The translations under genes and the position numbers were made by a program. From the NCBI GenBank assembly GCA_028714815.1, contig JAQTLR010000003.1:67099-131098 (forward strand): a stretch of DNA of 64,000 nucleotides, given 5' to 3'. The notes below the pieces were generated by a model. It was given only the letters and a program-made list of their open reading frames with translations, was not told where the DNA came from and did not search any database. This stretch comes from Candidatus Altimarinota bacterium. GTDB taxonomy: Bacteria; Patescibacteriota; Gracilibacteria; BD1-5; UBA2023. Below, piece after piece: positions 1 through 9,222 of this stretch (its first letter is position 1; every line of letters starts with the position of its first letter).

Positions 1-316
1 TTATTGTTCGAGCATTATCAATCGTTTTAATTATTTGTGTGTTTATGCCAATTGCTGCAACCGTTAAAAGTTTATCGGGATTCACCATCCCGACCCCAAC
101 CTTCCCTCCCGTAACGGTCAGTACTTCCGTCTCTTGTTTCACCGCTTTGTTCGCATAGTTCACGAGATTGTTCCAATTCGCGGAAGTGAGGGTGCTTCCG
201 GATGAGGCAGCCGGAAGATCTGTATAATAAGTGGTCGCTGCATAAACGAACGATAAAACCACTAAAGTCCCGAAGAAAACAAGAGCGGAGTAGAGAGGTT
301 TTTTGAAGGGGGACAT
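1..316 (-). CDS. Surface protein of the S74-associated family, N-terminal part (cut by window edge)
   Basis: The 105 visible codons begin at ATG (316) and run off the left edge without a stop. An N-terminal membrane or signal segment (LYSALVFFGTLVVLSFVYA) is followed by TTYYTDLP, then NWNNLVNYANKAV, then VTGGKVGVG. The same order occurs in the genes at 351-1193 and 30948-31988, so this is a paralogue. Those relatives end in a peptidase S74 intramolecular chaperone domain, so one is expected beyond the edge. It is likely an exported, trimeric fibre-like adhesin; the function is inferred only from that family. Confidence 0.7.
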   Translation of the reverse strand, partial: MSPFKKPLYSALVFFGTLVVLSFVYAATTYYTDLPAASSGSTLTSANWNNLVNYANKAVKQETEVLTVTGGKVGVGMVNPDKLLTVAAIGINTQIIKTIDNARTI

Positions 317-350
317 AAAAATAGAAGATTGGGAAATAATGATTATCGGA

Positions 351-1193
351 TTATTTGCAGATTTCTGCTGTCGGATGATCGAGGCAGAGGAGGGATCTGA
401 TTTCTTGGTTTTCTTTCTTGAGGGAATCGTTTTCTTTCTTAAGTTCCTTCACTGATTCGATAAGGGGTGCGACCAGATTTCCGTATGCAACGGATTTCAT
501 GCCTTTTTCATCAGTAGCCACTGCTTCCGGAAAGACTTTTTCCACGTCCTGGGCGATCACTCCGATCTGACGATTGAAACCCCTTGCAGAATCTTTCCAA
601 AAATAAGTGACTCCACTGAGTTTAGAAACCTTCTCCAAAGGACTTTCTATCGGAGCGATTCATTTCTTGAGACGGATATCGGAATTCTGGGTAAGGGTTC
701 CGGCAAGCGTTGCATTACCTACATTCGTAATACGGAAACGTTCTTGGTATCACCCGCCATAATAGGTATACATCTGAATGGTCTGAGCTGAACGTAATAC
801 TATAGAATTGGTGGCTCCTGCGGCAGTGATCGTCAAATCGCGGGAGGAAGGATCTCATCCCTGATTGGTGGTATTCAAGTATGTACCGCCGGCTGACGCT
901 CCAACGACAACGGTTGTCGCCCGTGCATTACCATTCACAGTAAATAACTGATCTGGACTCGTCGTCCCGATTCCGACATTCCCTCCCGTTACCGTCAGCA
1001 CCTCCGTCTCTTGTTTTACGGCTTTGTTCGCATAATTCACGAGACTGTTCCAATTCGCGGAAGTGAGAGTACTTCCGGATGAGGCAGTCGGAAGGTCCAT
1101 ATAGTAGGTAGTCGCTGCATAGACGAACGACAAGACCACTAAAGTGCTGAAAAATACGAGAGCAGAGTAGAAGGGTTTTTTGAAAGGAGTCAT
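351..1193 (-). CDS. Fibre-like surface protein with C-terminal S74 chaperone domain
   Basis: 280 codons from ATG (1193) to TAA. Three in-frame UGA codons (855-857, 750-752, 660-662) are read as Gly. Order: N-terminal hydrophobic export segment (residues about 8-26), NWNSLVNYANKAV linker, a GNVGIGTTSP repeat typical of tail-fibre-like stalks, a variable middle, then SDIRLK and QIGVIAQDVEKVFPEAV, the signature of the peptidase S74 intramolecular chaperone. The C-terminal KKENDSLKKENQEIRS stretch is a short coiled coil. In phage fibres this domain drives trimerisation and is then autocleaved. Here it sits on a secreted bacterial protein, probably a surface adhesin. A paralogue lies 35 bp downstream. 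Confidence 0.85.
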
Positions 1194-1226
1194 GAGAGGG
1201 GGCTGGGAAGTAAAATACTACTCCAT

Positions 1227-1254
1227 ATAATATCGTATTCTTCCATCAAAGCAA
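1227..1254 (-). promoter_or_regulatory. Candidate promoter for the S74 protein gene
   Basis: On the minus strand TTGCTT (1254-1249) and TATTAT (1232-1227) are spaced by 16 bp, about 35 bp upstream of the ATG at 1193. Sequence match only. Confidence 0.35.
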
Positions 1255-1372
1255 ATTTTTGTGAAACCCATGGCACGAATCGCTGCCATCTGTGATTTTT
1301 CTCTACTTTTTCTTTTTTTTCATGACGATATTCCGTATAGTCCAGGATATTACTTCATATCCCCCTAATATC

Positions 1373-2899
1373 ATGTTCTCAAAGGTTTTCTCCGTATCGG
1401 TCAATGGACTCTCATGAAGTAAGATAGACGTAGAGCTCGATGTCAGTAACGGGATGCCGGCCTTCAATATCGTCGGACTTCCCGATACAGCGATCCAAGA
1501 AAGCAAGGAACGGGTGCGGAGCGCTCTCAAGAATTCCGGATTCGCTTTTCCGTCGACCCGGATCACGGTCAATCTCGCCCCTGCGGATGTACGGAAAAAA
1601 GGACCGAGTTTCGATCTCCCGATCGCGATCGGGATACTCTGTCGTGAGCACGATTTCTTGGAAGAATACATGGAGAATAGCCTCTTTGTCGGCGAACTTG
1701 CACTTGATGGAAAACTCCGAGGGGTGAATGCGATCCTTCCATCCGTGATTTTCGCCAAAGAAAATGGCATAAAGCATATGTTCCTTCCCCTGGAAAATCT
1801 CGAGGAGGCCTCGCTCATCCCGGATGTGCATCTGATCGGGGTTGCGGATCTCGCTTCGCTCATCCGGATCCTCTCCGGAGAGGATCCGCTTCCCGCACAT
1901 ACGCCCATCGATCCGAAAACATATATGAAGAAGTACAGATCCGGAGTGAAGAATACTGGATTCGAGCACGTCATCGGACAAGAACACGCCAAGCGAGCCC
2001 TCGTGATCGCGGCCGCCGGTGGTCATAACATCCTCATGGAATGACCCCCCGGATCCGGGAAAACCATGCTTGCGAAAGCATTTTCCACTATCCTTCCCGA
2101 TATGGATTTCTCGGAAATCGTCGATGTATCCAGGATATATTCGGTGGCCGGACTCCTCTCGAAGGGACATCCGCTTATCTTCGCGCGACCGTTCCGCAAG
2201 GTCCATCATACGGCGAGCGATATCAGCATCATCGGGGGAGGTCGGGATAGTCGTCCAGGGGAGATCAGCCTTGCCCACAAAGGAGTACTCTTCCTCGATG
2301 AATTCCTGGAATTCGAGGGAAAACTCCTCGAGATGCTCCGACAACCGCTTGAGGATGGTGAGATCAGCATCAATCGGGTGAATGCGAGCTATACCTATCC
2401 GGCAAAATTCATCCTCATCGGAGCCCTGAATCCGTGTCCGTGCGGATTCCTTGGAGATAAGGAAAAGTCTTGTATCTGCAGCGAATCACAGATAGAACGG
2501 TACCGTTCCAAACTTTCCGGCCCCATTCTGGATCGTATCGATCTCTTTATCCGAGTTCCCCGTATAAAAATAGAGGATTTCGCGGAACACAAAAAAACAC
2601 CGAAAACATCCGAGGAATTGAAAAACCAAATCGAGCGAGCCCGAACTTTCGGAAAGAAGCGATTTGCCGGAACCAAAAAAACCTCCAATGCCGAGATGGC
2701 GAACGAGGATGTGGAGAAATACTGTATCCTCGCCAAAGAGGAAGACACATTCATCAAGAATGCTATGGAACGCCTCCATCTCTCGACCCGGATCTATTTC
2801 CGGATCCTGAAGCTCGCACGGACCATCGCCGATCTCGAAGGTTCGGCGGATATCAGGCTTCCGCACTTAGCGGAGGCTCTCAGTTACAGGAAAATATAA
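1373..2899 (+). CDS. comM: ComM/YifB-type AAA+ ATPase (Mg-chelatase-like)
   Basis: 508 aa from ATG 1373 to TAA. Two UGA codons, 1415-1417 (NGLS-Gly) and 2042-2044. The latter supplies the first glycine of the Walker A motif GPPGSGKT, a clear demonstration of UGA=Gly. The N-terminal ChlI domain (SVSVNGLS, GLPDTAIQESKERVRSA) precedes the AAA+ core with Walker B LFLDEF and the C-terminal Mg_chelatase_C region (NPCPCG, RYRSKLSGPILDRID). ComM is a hexameric helicase promoting branch migration during natural transformation in Proteobacteria. With comEC, comF and pilins elsewhere in the window it fits a DNA-uptake role. The start is set by the conserved N-terminus; no clear ribosome site. Confidence 0.95.
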
Positions 2900-2943
2900 T
2901 ATAAAAATCCCATTCACCGCGGTGAATGGGATTTTTATATTAT
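2896..2943. terminator. Bidirectional terminator shared by convergent genes
   Basis: A perfect palindrome with 24-bp arms around CACCGCGGTG, with A- and T-runs at both ends. It contains the TAA of comM (2897-2899) and the TAA of the opposite gene (2940-2942), so it can end both transcripts. Confidence 0.85.
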
Positions 2944-3992
2944 GCTTGTTTGAGCTGGTACATATTACGCCCAACCCGCTCGATCTGTTGTTTGTTCTGG
3001 AGGTTCATATAGATGGTGCTGGTCTTCACTTTCCGGGTTTTGAGCACCCGTGCGATGATCTCCTCGGTGGAAAGCGGAGTTTTTGCCTTAGCGAAAATAT
3101 CCATGATGACATCAAGAACTGTTCCTGGCTTATATCCCCACTCCTTGAGAACGTAGATACCGCGTCCGATGAGTACGAACTCATTATTCCGGATAAGCTC
3201 GTTATGGATGGTCGCCACCTTCACCGGTTCCCCGAAGTAATCGGAGATCTTATTGGCAAGCTCTACGAAATGGATAGGATTCTTCTCTTTCTTGAAAACA
3301 TAGATCGCTTTATCTTTGAGAGTGGAAGGATTCAATATCTTCCACTTCGTGAGGCCGATGTATTTCTCTTCCCCTTTCACAAGCTCATCGAAGATATCGA
3401 GAACCGCATCGATAAGGCAAATCTCTATTTTTCCGAAAGCAGATGCCAGATTCAGGCGGATCATCTCATAAAGAGCGGCTTTTTCCATGATATCGCCTTT
3501 CTTTTTGAGAATCGTCATCGCTTCTTTATGGATAGCCCCGATGAGTTTCTTTTGGATATTTGGAGTATAGAAATACGTCTGAGTCCCGATTTGCGGTTTG
3601 CTTTTCTGGATATTGAAATCCGATTGGACAATAACTTCCAGAATCCCTTCATTAAGGGTTTTCTCGATACCGATCCCTTCAATGAGAGCCATGACCAGCT
3701 TATCCTTCGTCATGAGTCCTCCGGAAACGGAAAGGATCTTTTCGGCAGTTTCCTGGATATATACCAGAGCACTCGATCGGACAATCCGTCCGATCTTCTT
3801 GATACCCACATCCTCGATCTGGCGAACACGCTCCCTGGTTATCCCGTAGGTATTCCCGATGGATTGGAGGGTTTCTTTTTCCCCGCCAAGCCCGATACGA
3901 CGAGTGATGACAGACTGTTCTTTGTCTGTCAATCCTCCAAGAATGGACAAAAAGCTCTCTTGGATCTGTTTGGTATTGAGGGTTGCTACCAT
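2940..3992 (-). CDS. Sigma-70 region 4-like regulator with HARE-HTH type domains
   Basis: 350 aa, ATG 3992 to TAA, no UGA. Residues about 20-72 form a sigma-70 region 4 helix-turn-helix (LQSIGNTYGITRERVRQIE). The rest carries winged-helix modules; the last (SAFGKIEICLIDAVLDIFDELV, then FVELANKISDYFG and LSTEEIIARVLKTRKV) resembles the HARE-HTH/RpoE delta fold. No region 2 is present, so this is not a full sigma factor. It may act on RNA polymerase or as a DNA-binding regulator. Similar region-4 plus HARE proteins are common in CPR genomes; the function there is inferred. Confidence 0.75.
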   Translation of the reverse strand: MVATLNTKQIQESFLSILGGLTDKEQSVITRRIGLGGEKETLQSIGNTYGITRERVRQIEDVGIKKIGRIVRSSALVYIQETAEKILSVSGGLMTKDKLVMALIEGIGIEKTLNEGILEVIVQSDFNIQKSKPQIGTQTYFYTPNIQKKLIGAIHKEAMTILKKKGDIMEKAALYEMIRLNLASAFGKIEICLIDAVLDIFDELVKGEEKYIGLTKWKILNPSTLKDKAIYVFKKEKNPIHFVELANKISDYFGEPVKVATIHNELIRNNEFVLIGRGIYVLKEWGYKPGTVLDVIMDIFAKAKTPLSTEEIIARVLKTRKVKTSTIYMNLQNKQQIERVGRNMYQLKQA

Positions 3993-4068
3993 ACTTTTTT
4001 GAAATAGTGAATAGAATTACTATCCTGTATAATTTTTTTTGGCAAAAAGTCAAGAAAAAATATGATTT

Positions 4069-4689
4069 TTACAGCGGAAGCGTCATGTTTTTCTTATCCG
4101 GATCATTTTTCCCGAGTATATCCTCATATTCTGCGAAAATAGAATCGTTCGCTCCGGTATTTTCGACATACATGGTACTCAGGAAATCCCGCTTCTTCTC
4201 GCGGTAGTAGAGAAGCCCTCCGATGGCGATGAAGATGGATCCGATAGACTGGAAAACGATACCATCCCCTATGACGATGTTTTGGTAAAAAAGGACGAAT
4301 CCCCGGATGGAATTGAAAATCACGAGTGTCAGGAGAAGGAGAGTGACTCCAGAAGCTATGATGATCGTATGATCGGAAAAGGTCATATGCGCCTTGGTTT
4401 TTATCTTTTCCTTTCCTGTTCCGGAAAGCAAGAGAAAACAGAGAATGCTGTTTATGAGAATGATGATATATCCGATATATCCCACATGGATGCTGAATGC
4501 GTTTCCGTTGAGCGAATTATCCGCAATAGAAAACCAGCTCAGGAAAAGCGAGAAGAAAGAAAGGGAAATACCGATGCTTATAACCCTTGAGCTGCTCGAA
4601 AGGTGGAGGAAATTGAAACTCATACGAGCAAGGAGCGTATGTATTTTATTTTTTAGTTTCCGATTTTTTGAATTTGTAATATAATCCAT
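4069..4689 (-). CDS. Predicted four-helix membrane protein, unknown function
   Basis: 206 aa from ATG 4689 to TAA. A basic N-terminus is followed by four hydrophobic segments (around residues 33-52, 66-90, 107-128 and 140-160), with a soluble acidic tail (IFAEYEDILGKNDPD). I do not recognise a family. It lies upstream of, and co-directional with, the sigma-4/HARE gene, about 75 bp away. Confidence 0.65.
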   Translation of the reverse strand: MDYITNSKNRKLKNKIHTLLARMSFNFLHLSSSSRVISIGISLSFFSLFLSWFSIADNSLNGNAFSIHVGYIGYIIILINSILCFLLLSGTGKEKIKTKAHMTFSDHTIIIASGVTLLLLTLVIFNSIRGFVLFYQNIVIGDGIVFQSIGSIFIAIGGLLYYREKKRDFLSTMYVENTGANDSIFAEYEDILGKNDPDKKNMTLPL

Positions 4690-4791
4690 AGGGTGAAAGT
4701 AGTTGATAGTGTAATGAGACTCGGGTTGATTATAGGAAAATATGGTTTTTGTAAAGGAAAAGATATCAAATCACTTATTTACTTTATTTTT

Positions 4792-5085
4792 ATGTGAAAA
4801 AAAACCCTGAAGGAAAACGTCTTTTTTATCCTCATACGCTTATTGAAAGACTTCTTTGTATCGCTCATCCAAAGCTTACGTCTCTTTATCGGGAATCTGG
4901 CAGGCAGCGACCAGAGGGCTCTGAAAGAAAACGCTTTTCTCGATGCGATGAATTTCTTTTTCCACACTGGCCCGAAATCTTTTTGGAAAGCCCCATCCGG
5001 GATAAAGATCGGGAGAAGCATCGGGACATTCCTCCATTATATCTTTAAAAAAGATCAGGCTTTTCTGGAAAAAAAGAACAAATAG
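4792..5085 (+). CDS. Small protein of unknown function preceding the prepilin genes
   Basis: 97 aa from ATG 4792 to TAG. UGA is the second codon (M-Gly-KKTLKEN), so the gene is hidden in the standard code. The amphipathic N-terminal half (ILIRLLKDFFVSLIQSLRLF) is followed by a basic region. It ends 26 bp before the prepilin at 5112 and may be co-transcribed. No family recognised. Confidence 0.6.
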
Positions 5086-5111
5086 TCTTTAATCTTTAGT
5101 ATGCCAAGAAT

Positions 5112-6224
5112 ATGAAGTTCATCATAAAAAACGATACCCCTGGATCTCTCGACCCCCGTGCGTTCACTCTCGTGGAAATGATCGTCTCCATCACCATTTT
5201 CGCCATCATTATCATCATGGCGTTCGATGCGATGGGAAATATCGGCATCCTCCGGACCCAGGTATCGAGCCGGCTCGACCTGAACAGCGAGCTCTATAGC
5301 GCCACGGAAAAATTCGTGGACCTCATAAAAACCGGAGGGGATATCGATTATGAGGAGTACTGGAATAGGCAGATAGTAGGGACGAGCACTTCATCCGGGC
5401 ACTATAGTGTATTTTCCGGGTTCGGGAATTTTGGAAGCGGAGGTTCCCTTCCGACAAGCTACGGAGACGGGCTCTATTATTGCGTCAGCGGAAGCGGAAC
5501 ATCGATGGGAACCGGCGGTTGTGCCGACAGTAGCGGAATTTTCCAAAGATATGGCGAATACCGTCAGCAATTCATCGATTATAATTCCAATGCGAATGGT
5601 GATGGGGGGGATGAGAATGGTGATGGGAATATCCGATGAGACGATGACGACGAGGATCTCGGGATGGGACCGAGCGCCTTTACTGGCGGAGTCGGGATAA
5701 AAGAGCTTTATTTGATAAAAAAGGGAATAAAAACGGAACGGACCTTTTTACGATGGGTGATCAAGCCGGATCCGGACGGTCCGTCCGGATCAGTTTGTGA
5801 AGTGTCCGGAGCAAACATGGGAAGCGGAAACTGTCTCTGAAATATCCAGATACTCAAGCTCATCGGGAAAGATCTCGGGATGGATCATTCAACAACTTAT
5901 TCGTCCGGCCAATATGACGGTATCATCGACACCTGGGCATGCCATCCTGATTATAATTGCGCGGGAGGGAATAATCTTCCTGTTGGTGCGGATACCGAGT
6001 GGGTGGACATCTTCCCGGAATGGGTAAATGTAAAAAATGTGGATTTTTACCCCTATCCGGAAAAGGATTTCCGTTATGCCTGGAAAGAATCCGACAATTC
6101 TCTGGTCCTCAACTCTTATGTCAGGATACATCTGACTCTTGGTCTCGCTTGGGAAAAACGGAAAAAAGTCAAAGGGCCACCGGCTGATATGACTCTCTCG
6201 ACAACTATCAATCTTTCGCGGTAG
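5112..6224 (+). CDS. Type IV prepilin-like protein with acidic Asn/Asp/Gly patch
   Basis: 370 aa, ATG 5112 to TAG, UGA=Gly at 5637-5639 and 5838-5840. The prepilin signal is DPRA-FTLVEMIVSIT: cleavage before Phe, Glu at +5, then a hydrophobic helix (residues about 18-40). The body is Gly/Ser-rich with several Cys (LYYCVSGSG, GGCADSSG, GNCLG). Around residues 158-185 an acidic run (NANGDGGDENGDGN, then DDDDED) resembles calcium-binding loops. It is probably a minor pilin or pseudopilin of a type IV pilus or uptake machine. The PilX-like gene follows after 51 bp. Confidence 0.85.
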
Positions 6225-6275
6225 ACATGGGGCGCTGCCCTATCTCTCCATCTCTATCATCTTCATAATACTGCC

Positions 6276-7154
6276 ATGAAAAAAAACCAGTCATGATCCG
6301 CCCTTATCATAGGGATATTCGTAACGACGATCATTATCATCATCGCTATCTATCTCCTCGAAAAGATCATTCCGTTTTCCCGGGATATCAAGGGGGTGGA
6401 GAATGGGAATATCTCCTACTACCGGGCCAATACCGCCCTCAACGAAGCGCTTCTCTCCATGTCTGGAAGCGATCCGAGCTACCAGACAGGGAGTTCTCCA
6501 TCATTGTATGCAAATGGTTCCGGGATGGTATATAGCGTATCAGCTATGGGGAAAACCCTTCCGCAACCGGGACTCTGAAATAGCGAGTACGATCCGGATT
6601 GGGCGATCCTCGCTCCAGGGAAACCGATCCAGCTGGTACTGAAAAGCGCTGCGATAGACTGGGGACCAACAGGAACCTACTTCACGTTTCGGATTCCGGA
6701 TCTGAACGGAGATGGAGTCTGGACAGACCAAACGCTCTCCGGGGGAACGACACCCCTTATCAATTGGACACTCTCGGCAAGTGGCGACTCGCTCCAATCG
6801 AGTGGAAGTCAAATCATAGTGAATGAGATAAACGGCAATCCTGTTTTTTTTAACACGAAGCAATGACTCATGCTTTCCGGTTCCAGCGATACTTTCAATA
6901 ATTTCTATACAAGCAACTGCACACCGAGTCCGAAGATCTGCACCCTCAAACTCTCTCTCATAAATCCTCTTACGCTCACAAACGGAGAAAGCGCTCCCTA
7001 TCTCGAATACCAGGCGCATTTCGATACACCGATCCCGCTCCAGACAGCGGTCATCGAAACAGAGGGGTATGCCGGAGGATTCCGGAAGAACATCACCCGG
7101 TTCATCCAGCAGATGACGACGAATGAGGCGCTTGATTTCACCGTATTTCAGTAA
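6276..7154 (+). CDS. PilX-like minor prepilin
   Basis: 292 aa, ATG 6276 to TAA, with three UGA codons. The first, codon 7, is the glycine directly before SALIIGIFVTTIIIIIA. This matches the Gly at -1 that prepilin peptidase requires, in the arrangement seen in PilX-type minor pilins (basic leader, Gly, small residue, hydrophobic helix). The C-terminal region is a beta-rich domain with one Cys pair (NCTPSPKICT). It probably works with the prepilin at 5112 in the same pilus. If UGA were a stop, the product would be six residues. Confidence 0.8.
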
Positions 7155-7163
7155 ATATTTTTC

Positions 7164-8129
7164 ATGAAACAATTCACCATTACCTCCAACGATGCCAATC
7201 AGCGATTAGATAAATTCCTGAAGAAACTCATGCCCCATGCAGCTCTCTCACTCATCTACAAGCTCAACCGGAAAAATGCCGTAAAAGTCAACCGGAAGCG
7301 GGAAGATAACGAATACAAGATCCAGGAAGGCGATGTCATCCAACTCTTCATCAAGGATGAGGAATATGCGATTCTCACGACCGTAGCAAAACCCCTTCTG
7401 CAGAAATCAAGCAGGGAAGGATTGGATCCGAAAGGTATCGTGTATGAAGACAAGGAACTTCTCATCGTCAACAAAAATCCGGGCGTTATCGTGCATCCGG
7501 GGGACTTCAAGACGACGGAGCTTTCGCTCATCGCCCAGGTCCAGGACTATCTCGGAGACAAACTCTCTTCTCTCACCTTCAAGCCGTCCCTCATCCACCG
7601 GATCGACAAGGATACTTCCGGAATTGTCATGATCGCCAAAACCAAGCCCTCGCTTGATGTTATGTTGGGAGCTCTCCAATCCAATAAGATAGAGAAAGTG
7701 TATCTGGCAGTCTGTCTCGGGGCTCCGCCGGAAACCCGTGGGACGATCCGCCGGAAACTCCGACGGCTCGAGCACGCTGAACGGGAAAATAAGATCGTCG
7801 TGGATGACGAAGGTGGACAGACCGCCATCACCCACTACCAGGTACTCGAAACCGGCATCCACGGAAAATACTCGCTCATAGAATGTACGCTCGAAACCGG
7901 ACGGATGCACCAGATCCGTGTCCACCTCGCCTCGATCGGATGCCCGGTCCTCGGAGACAATACCTACGGAGATAAGCAGGAAAATGCCTTCGCCAAACGG
8001 ATGCACGGAATCGGACGGCAACTCCTCCACGCGAGCCGGATCAGCTTCGTGCACCCGAGCAAGAAAGTACCGGTGACTTTTACCGCGAAACTAAAGGAAG
8101 ATATGGCGGGATTATTGGGGAGATCCTAA
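7164..8129 (+). CDS. RluA-family pseudouridine synthase (S4 + catalytic domain)
   Basis: 321 aa, ATG 7164 to TAA, no UGA. An N-terminal S4 RNA-binding domain (RLDKFLKKLMPHAALSLIY) is followed by the RluA catalytic core with HRIDKDTSG, whose Asp attacks the uridine, and the family motif LETGRMHQIRVHLA. RluC/RluD-type enzymes isomerise uridines in 23S rRNA; which position cannot be told here. It starts 9 bp after the PilX-like gene. Confidence 0.9.
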   Translation: MKQFTITSNDANQRLDKFLKKLMPHAALSLIYKLNRKNAVKVNRKREDNEYKIQEGDVIQLFIKDEEYAILTTVAKPLLQKSSREGLDPKGIVYEDKELLIVNKNPGVIVHPGDFKTTELSLIAQVQDYLGDKLSSLTFKPSLIHRIDKDTSGIVMIAKTKPSLDVMLGALQSNKIEKVYLAVCLGAPPETRGTIRRKLRRLEHAERENKIVVDDEGGQTAITHYQVLETGIHGKYSLIECTLETGRMHQIRVHLASIGCPVLGDNTYGDKQENAFAKRMHGIGRQLLHASRISFVHPSKKVPVTFTAKLKEDMAGLLGRS

Positions 8130-8142
8130 TCCGGGCTTTTTG

Positions 8143-8262
8143 AAACGTAAAAGAACGATGATATTCGTGCGAAAACCGCGTACCAGAGTGAGCCGTACGG
8201 ACTTGTACGGTGAACGAGGAAACGCAAGGTTTGAACGCGAAGATCGAAGTTATTTTACGTTT
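8143..8262. other. Structured intergenic element, 120 bp
   Basis: Bounded by a perfect 10-bp inverted repeat (AAACGTAAAA / TTTTACGTTT). Inside is a CCGTAC-GGACTT-GTACGG hairpin and a weaker helix (GCGAAAACC against GGTTTGAACGC). It fills the space between convergent genes and could be a terminator-like RNA or a palindromic repeat. No protein-coding signal. Confidence 0.45.
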
Positions 8263-8264
8263 CC

Positions 8265-9191
8265 TTATTTTGGGCTTTGTGCATTGGAAGCCTTGTATAT
8301 AACCTGCCCGATAGGATTCAGAAGCTTCTTGAGAGAATCCCTCAGGTCGAGATAATCCTGAAGGATGAGCTCCATGAGGATATGGGAAGCATAGGTTTTC
8401 TCGAATTCGGTAAAGGCGACCATTGCCTGAGGAAAAACTTCTTTGGTATGGGCGATTTCCTCTGTGATTCTATTCGCGGATAGGGCGATTTCCTGGACAG
8501 CAGAATCGGTGTTCGTCAAAAGACTGGAACCGCTTGCAGCAATCCCATTCGCCTTATAATAGGAAGCGAGAGAATTCTTCGAAGCATTGTCGAGATAATA
8601 GAGGTATTGCCGGTAATTGCAATACTGATAGGTAGTATTATCCAAAAGCGTTTTTTTAACGGAAAGTTCCGAAGTATCCTGTACTACCCGACACTTCTGT
8701 TTCGCGCTTTTTTGGAGAGAAGAAAGCTGGTTTTTAAGCTTCTGTTTCATGTTGGATTGCGTGGAAGGGATCTTTGTCACAAGGTCGTTGATGATCCGGA
8801 TTTTCGCATTCATGACCGCACAAGCATAGATGGTACCCATCGTTTCCTTGTATACATACGACGCTTTTTCGAGAAAAGTCGGCCCTGTACCGAGCGATAG
8901 GGCATCGATCCTGGATGGATCGGACTCGATGTCCTTCAAGTATCCCTTATAATTTCCATCTCCGATATTTTTAGTGATATCGGCATATGGGACCTGTTCT
9001 CTTTTTATGAGACTCTCCTTTTGCCAATCTATCCATAATTCTCCCTTATTCGGGACATTTCCCTCTAATTTACAAAATAGGTCCACATTGCTCTGATACC
9101 CTTCGTAGCTCATAGGTTCAGGAACTGTTCCGTCCGCAGCAAAAACACTCCCGAACGAGAGGAAGATGAGAATGAGAGAAAGGATTTTCAT
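8265..9191 (-). CDS. Secreted protein of unknown function
   Basis: 308 aa, ATG 9191 to TAA, no UGA. A classical signal peptide (MKILSLILIFLSFGSVFA, cleavage after AFA expected) is followed by a helical domain with several Cys (DLFCKL, IYACAV, KCRVV, YCNYR). No family recognised. It begins 31 bp after the VirD4-like ATPase stop on the same strand, so it may be co-transcribed with it. Confidence 0.75.
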   Translation of the reverse strand: MKILSLILIFLSFGSVFAADGTVPEPMSYEGYQSNVDLFCKLEGNVPNKGELWIDWQKESLIKREQVPYADITKNIGDGNYKGYLKDIESDPSRIDALSLGTGPTFLEKASYVYKETMGTIYACAVMNAKIRIINDLVTKIPSTQSNMKQKLKNQLSSLQKSAKQKCRVVQDTSELSVKKTLLDNTTYQYCNYRQYLYYLDNASKNSLASYYKANGIAASGSSLLTNTDSAVQEIALSANRITEEIAHTKEVFPQAMVAFTEFEKTYASHILMELILQDYLDLRDSLKKLLNPIGQVIYKASNAQSPK

Positions 9192-9222
9192 AAAACTGGC
9201 GTTAAAATATTTTTCAGAAGTT

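Noticed and set aside
1303-1992. Minus-strand frames over comM
   Set aside because: Shadows of the ComM N-terminal domain, which continues through UGA.
2922-4007. Long open frame on the plus strand opposite the sigma-4/HARE gene
   Set aside because: Low-complexity, no motif; the opposite frame has a conserved HTH. It is an antisense shadow.
8190-8215. Group II intron domain V
   Set aside because: Only a short hairpin resemblance; lacks the catalytic triad and bulge pattern, and there is no intron-encoded protein.
8140-8355. 71-codon plus-strand frame
   Set aside because: Made of the structured element plus antisense of the secreted protein; no homology pattern.
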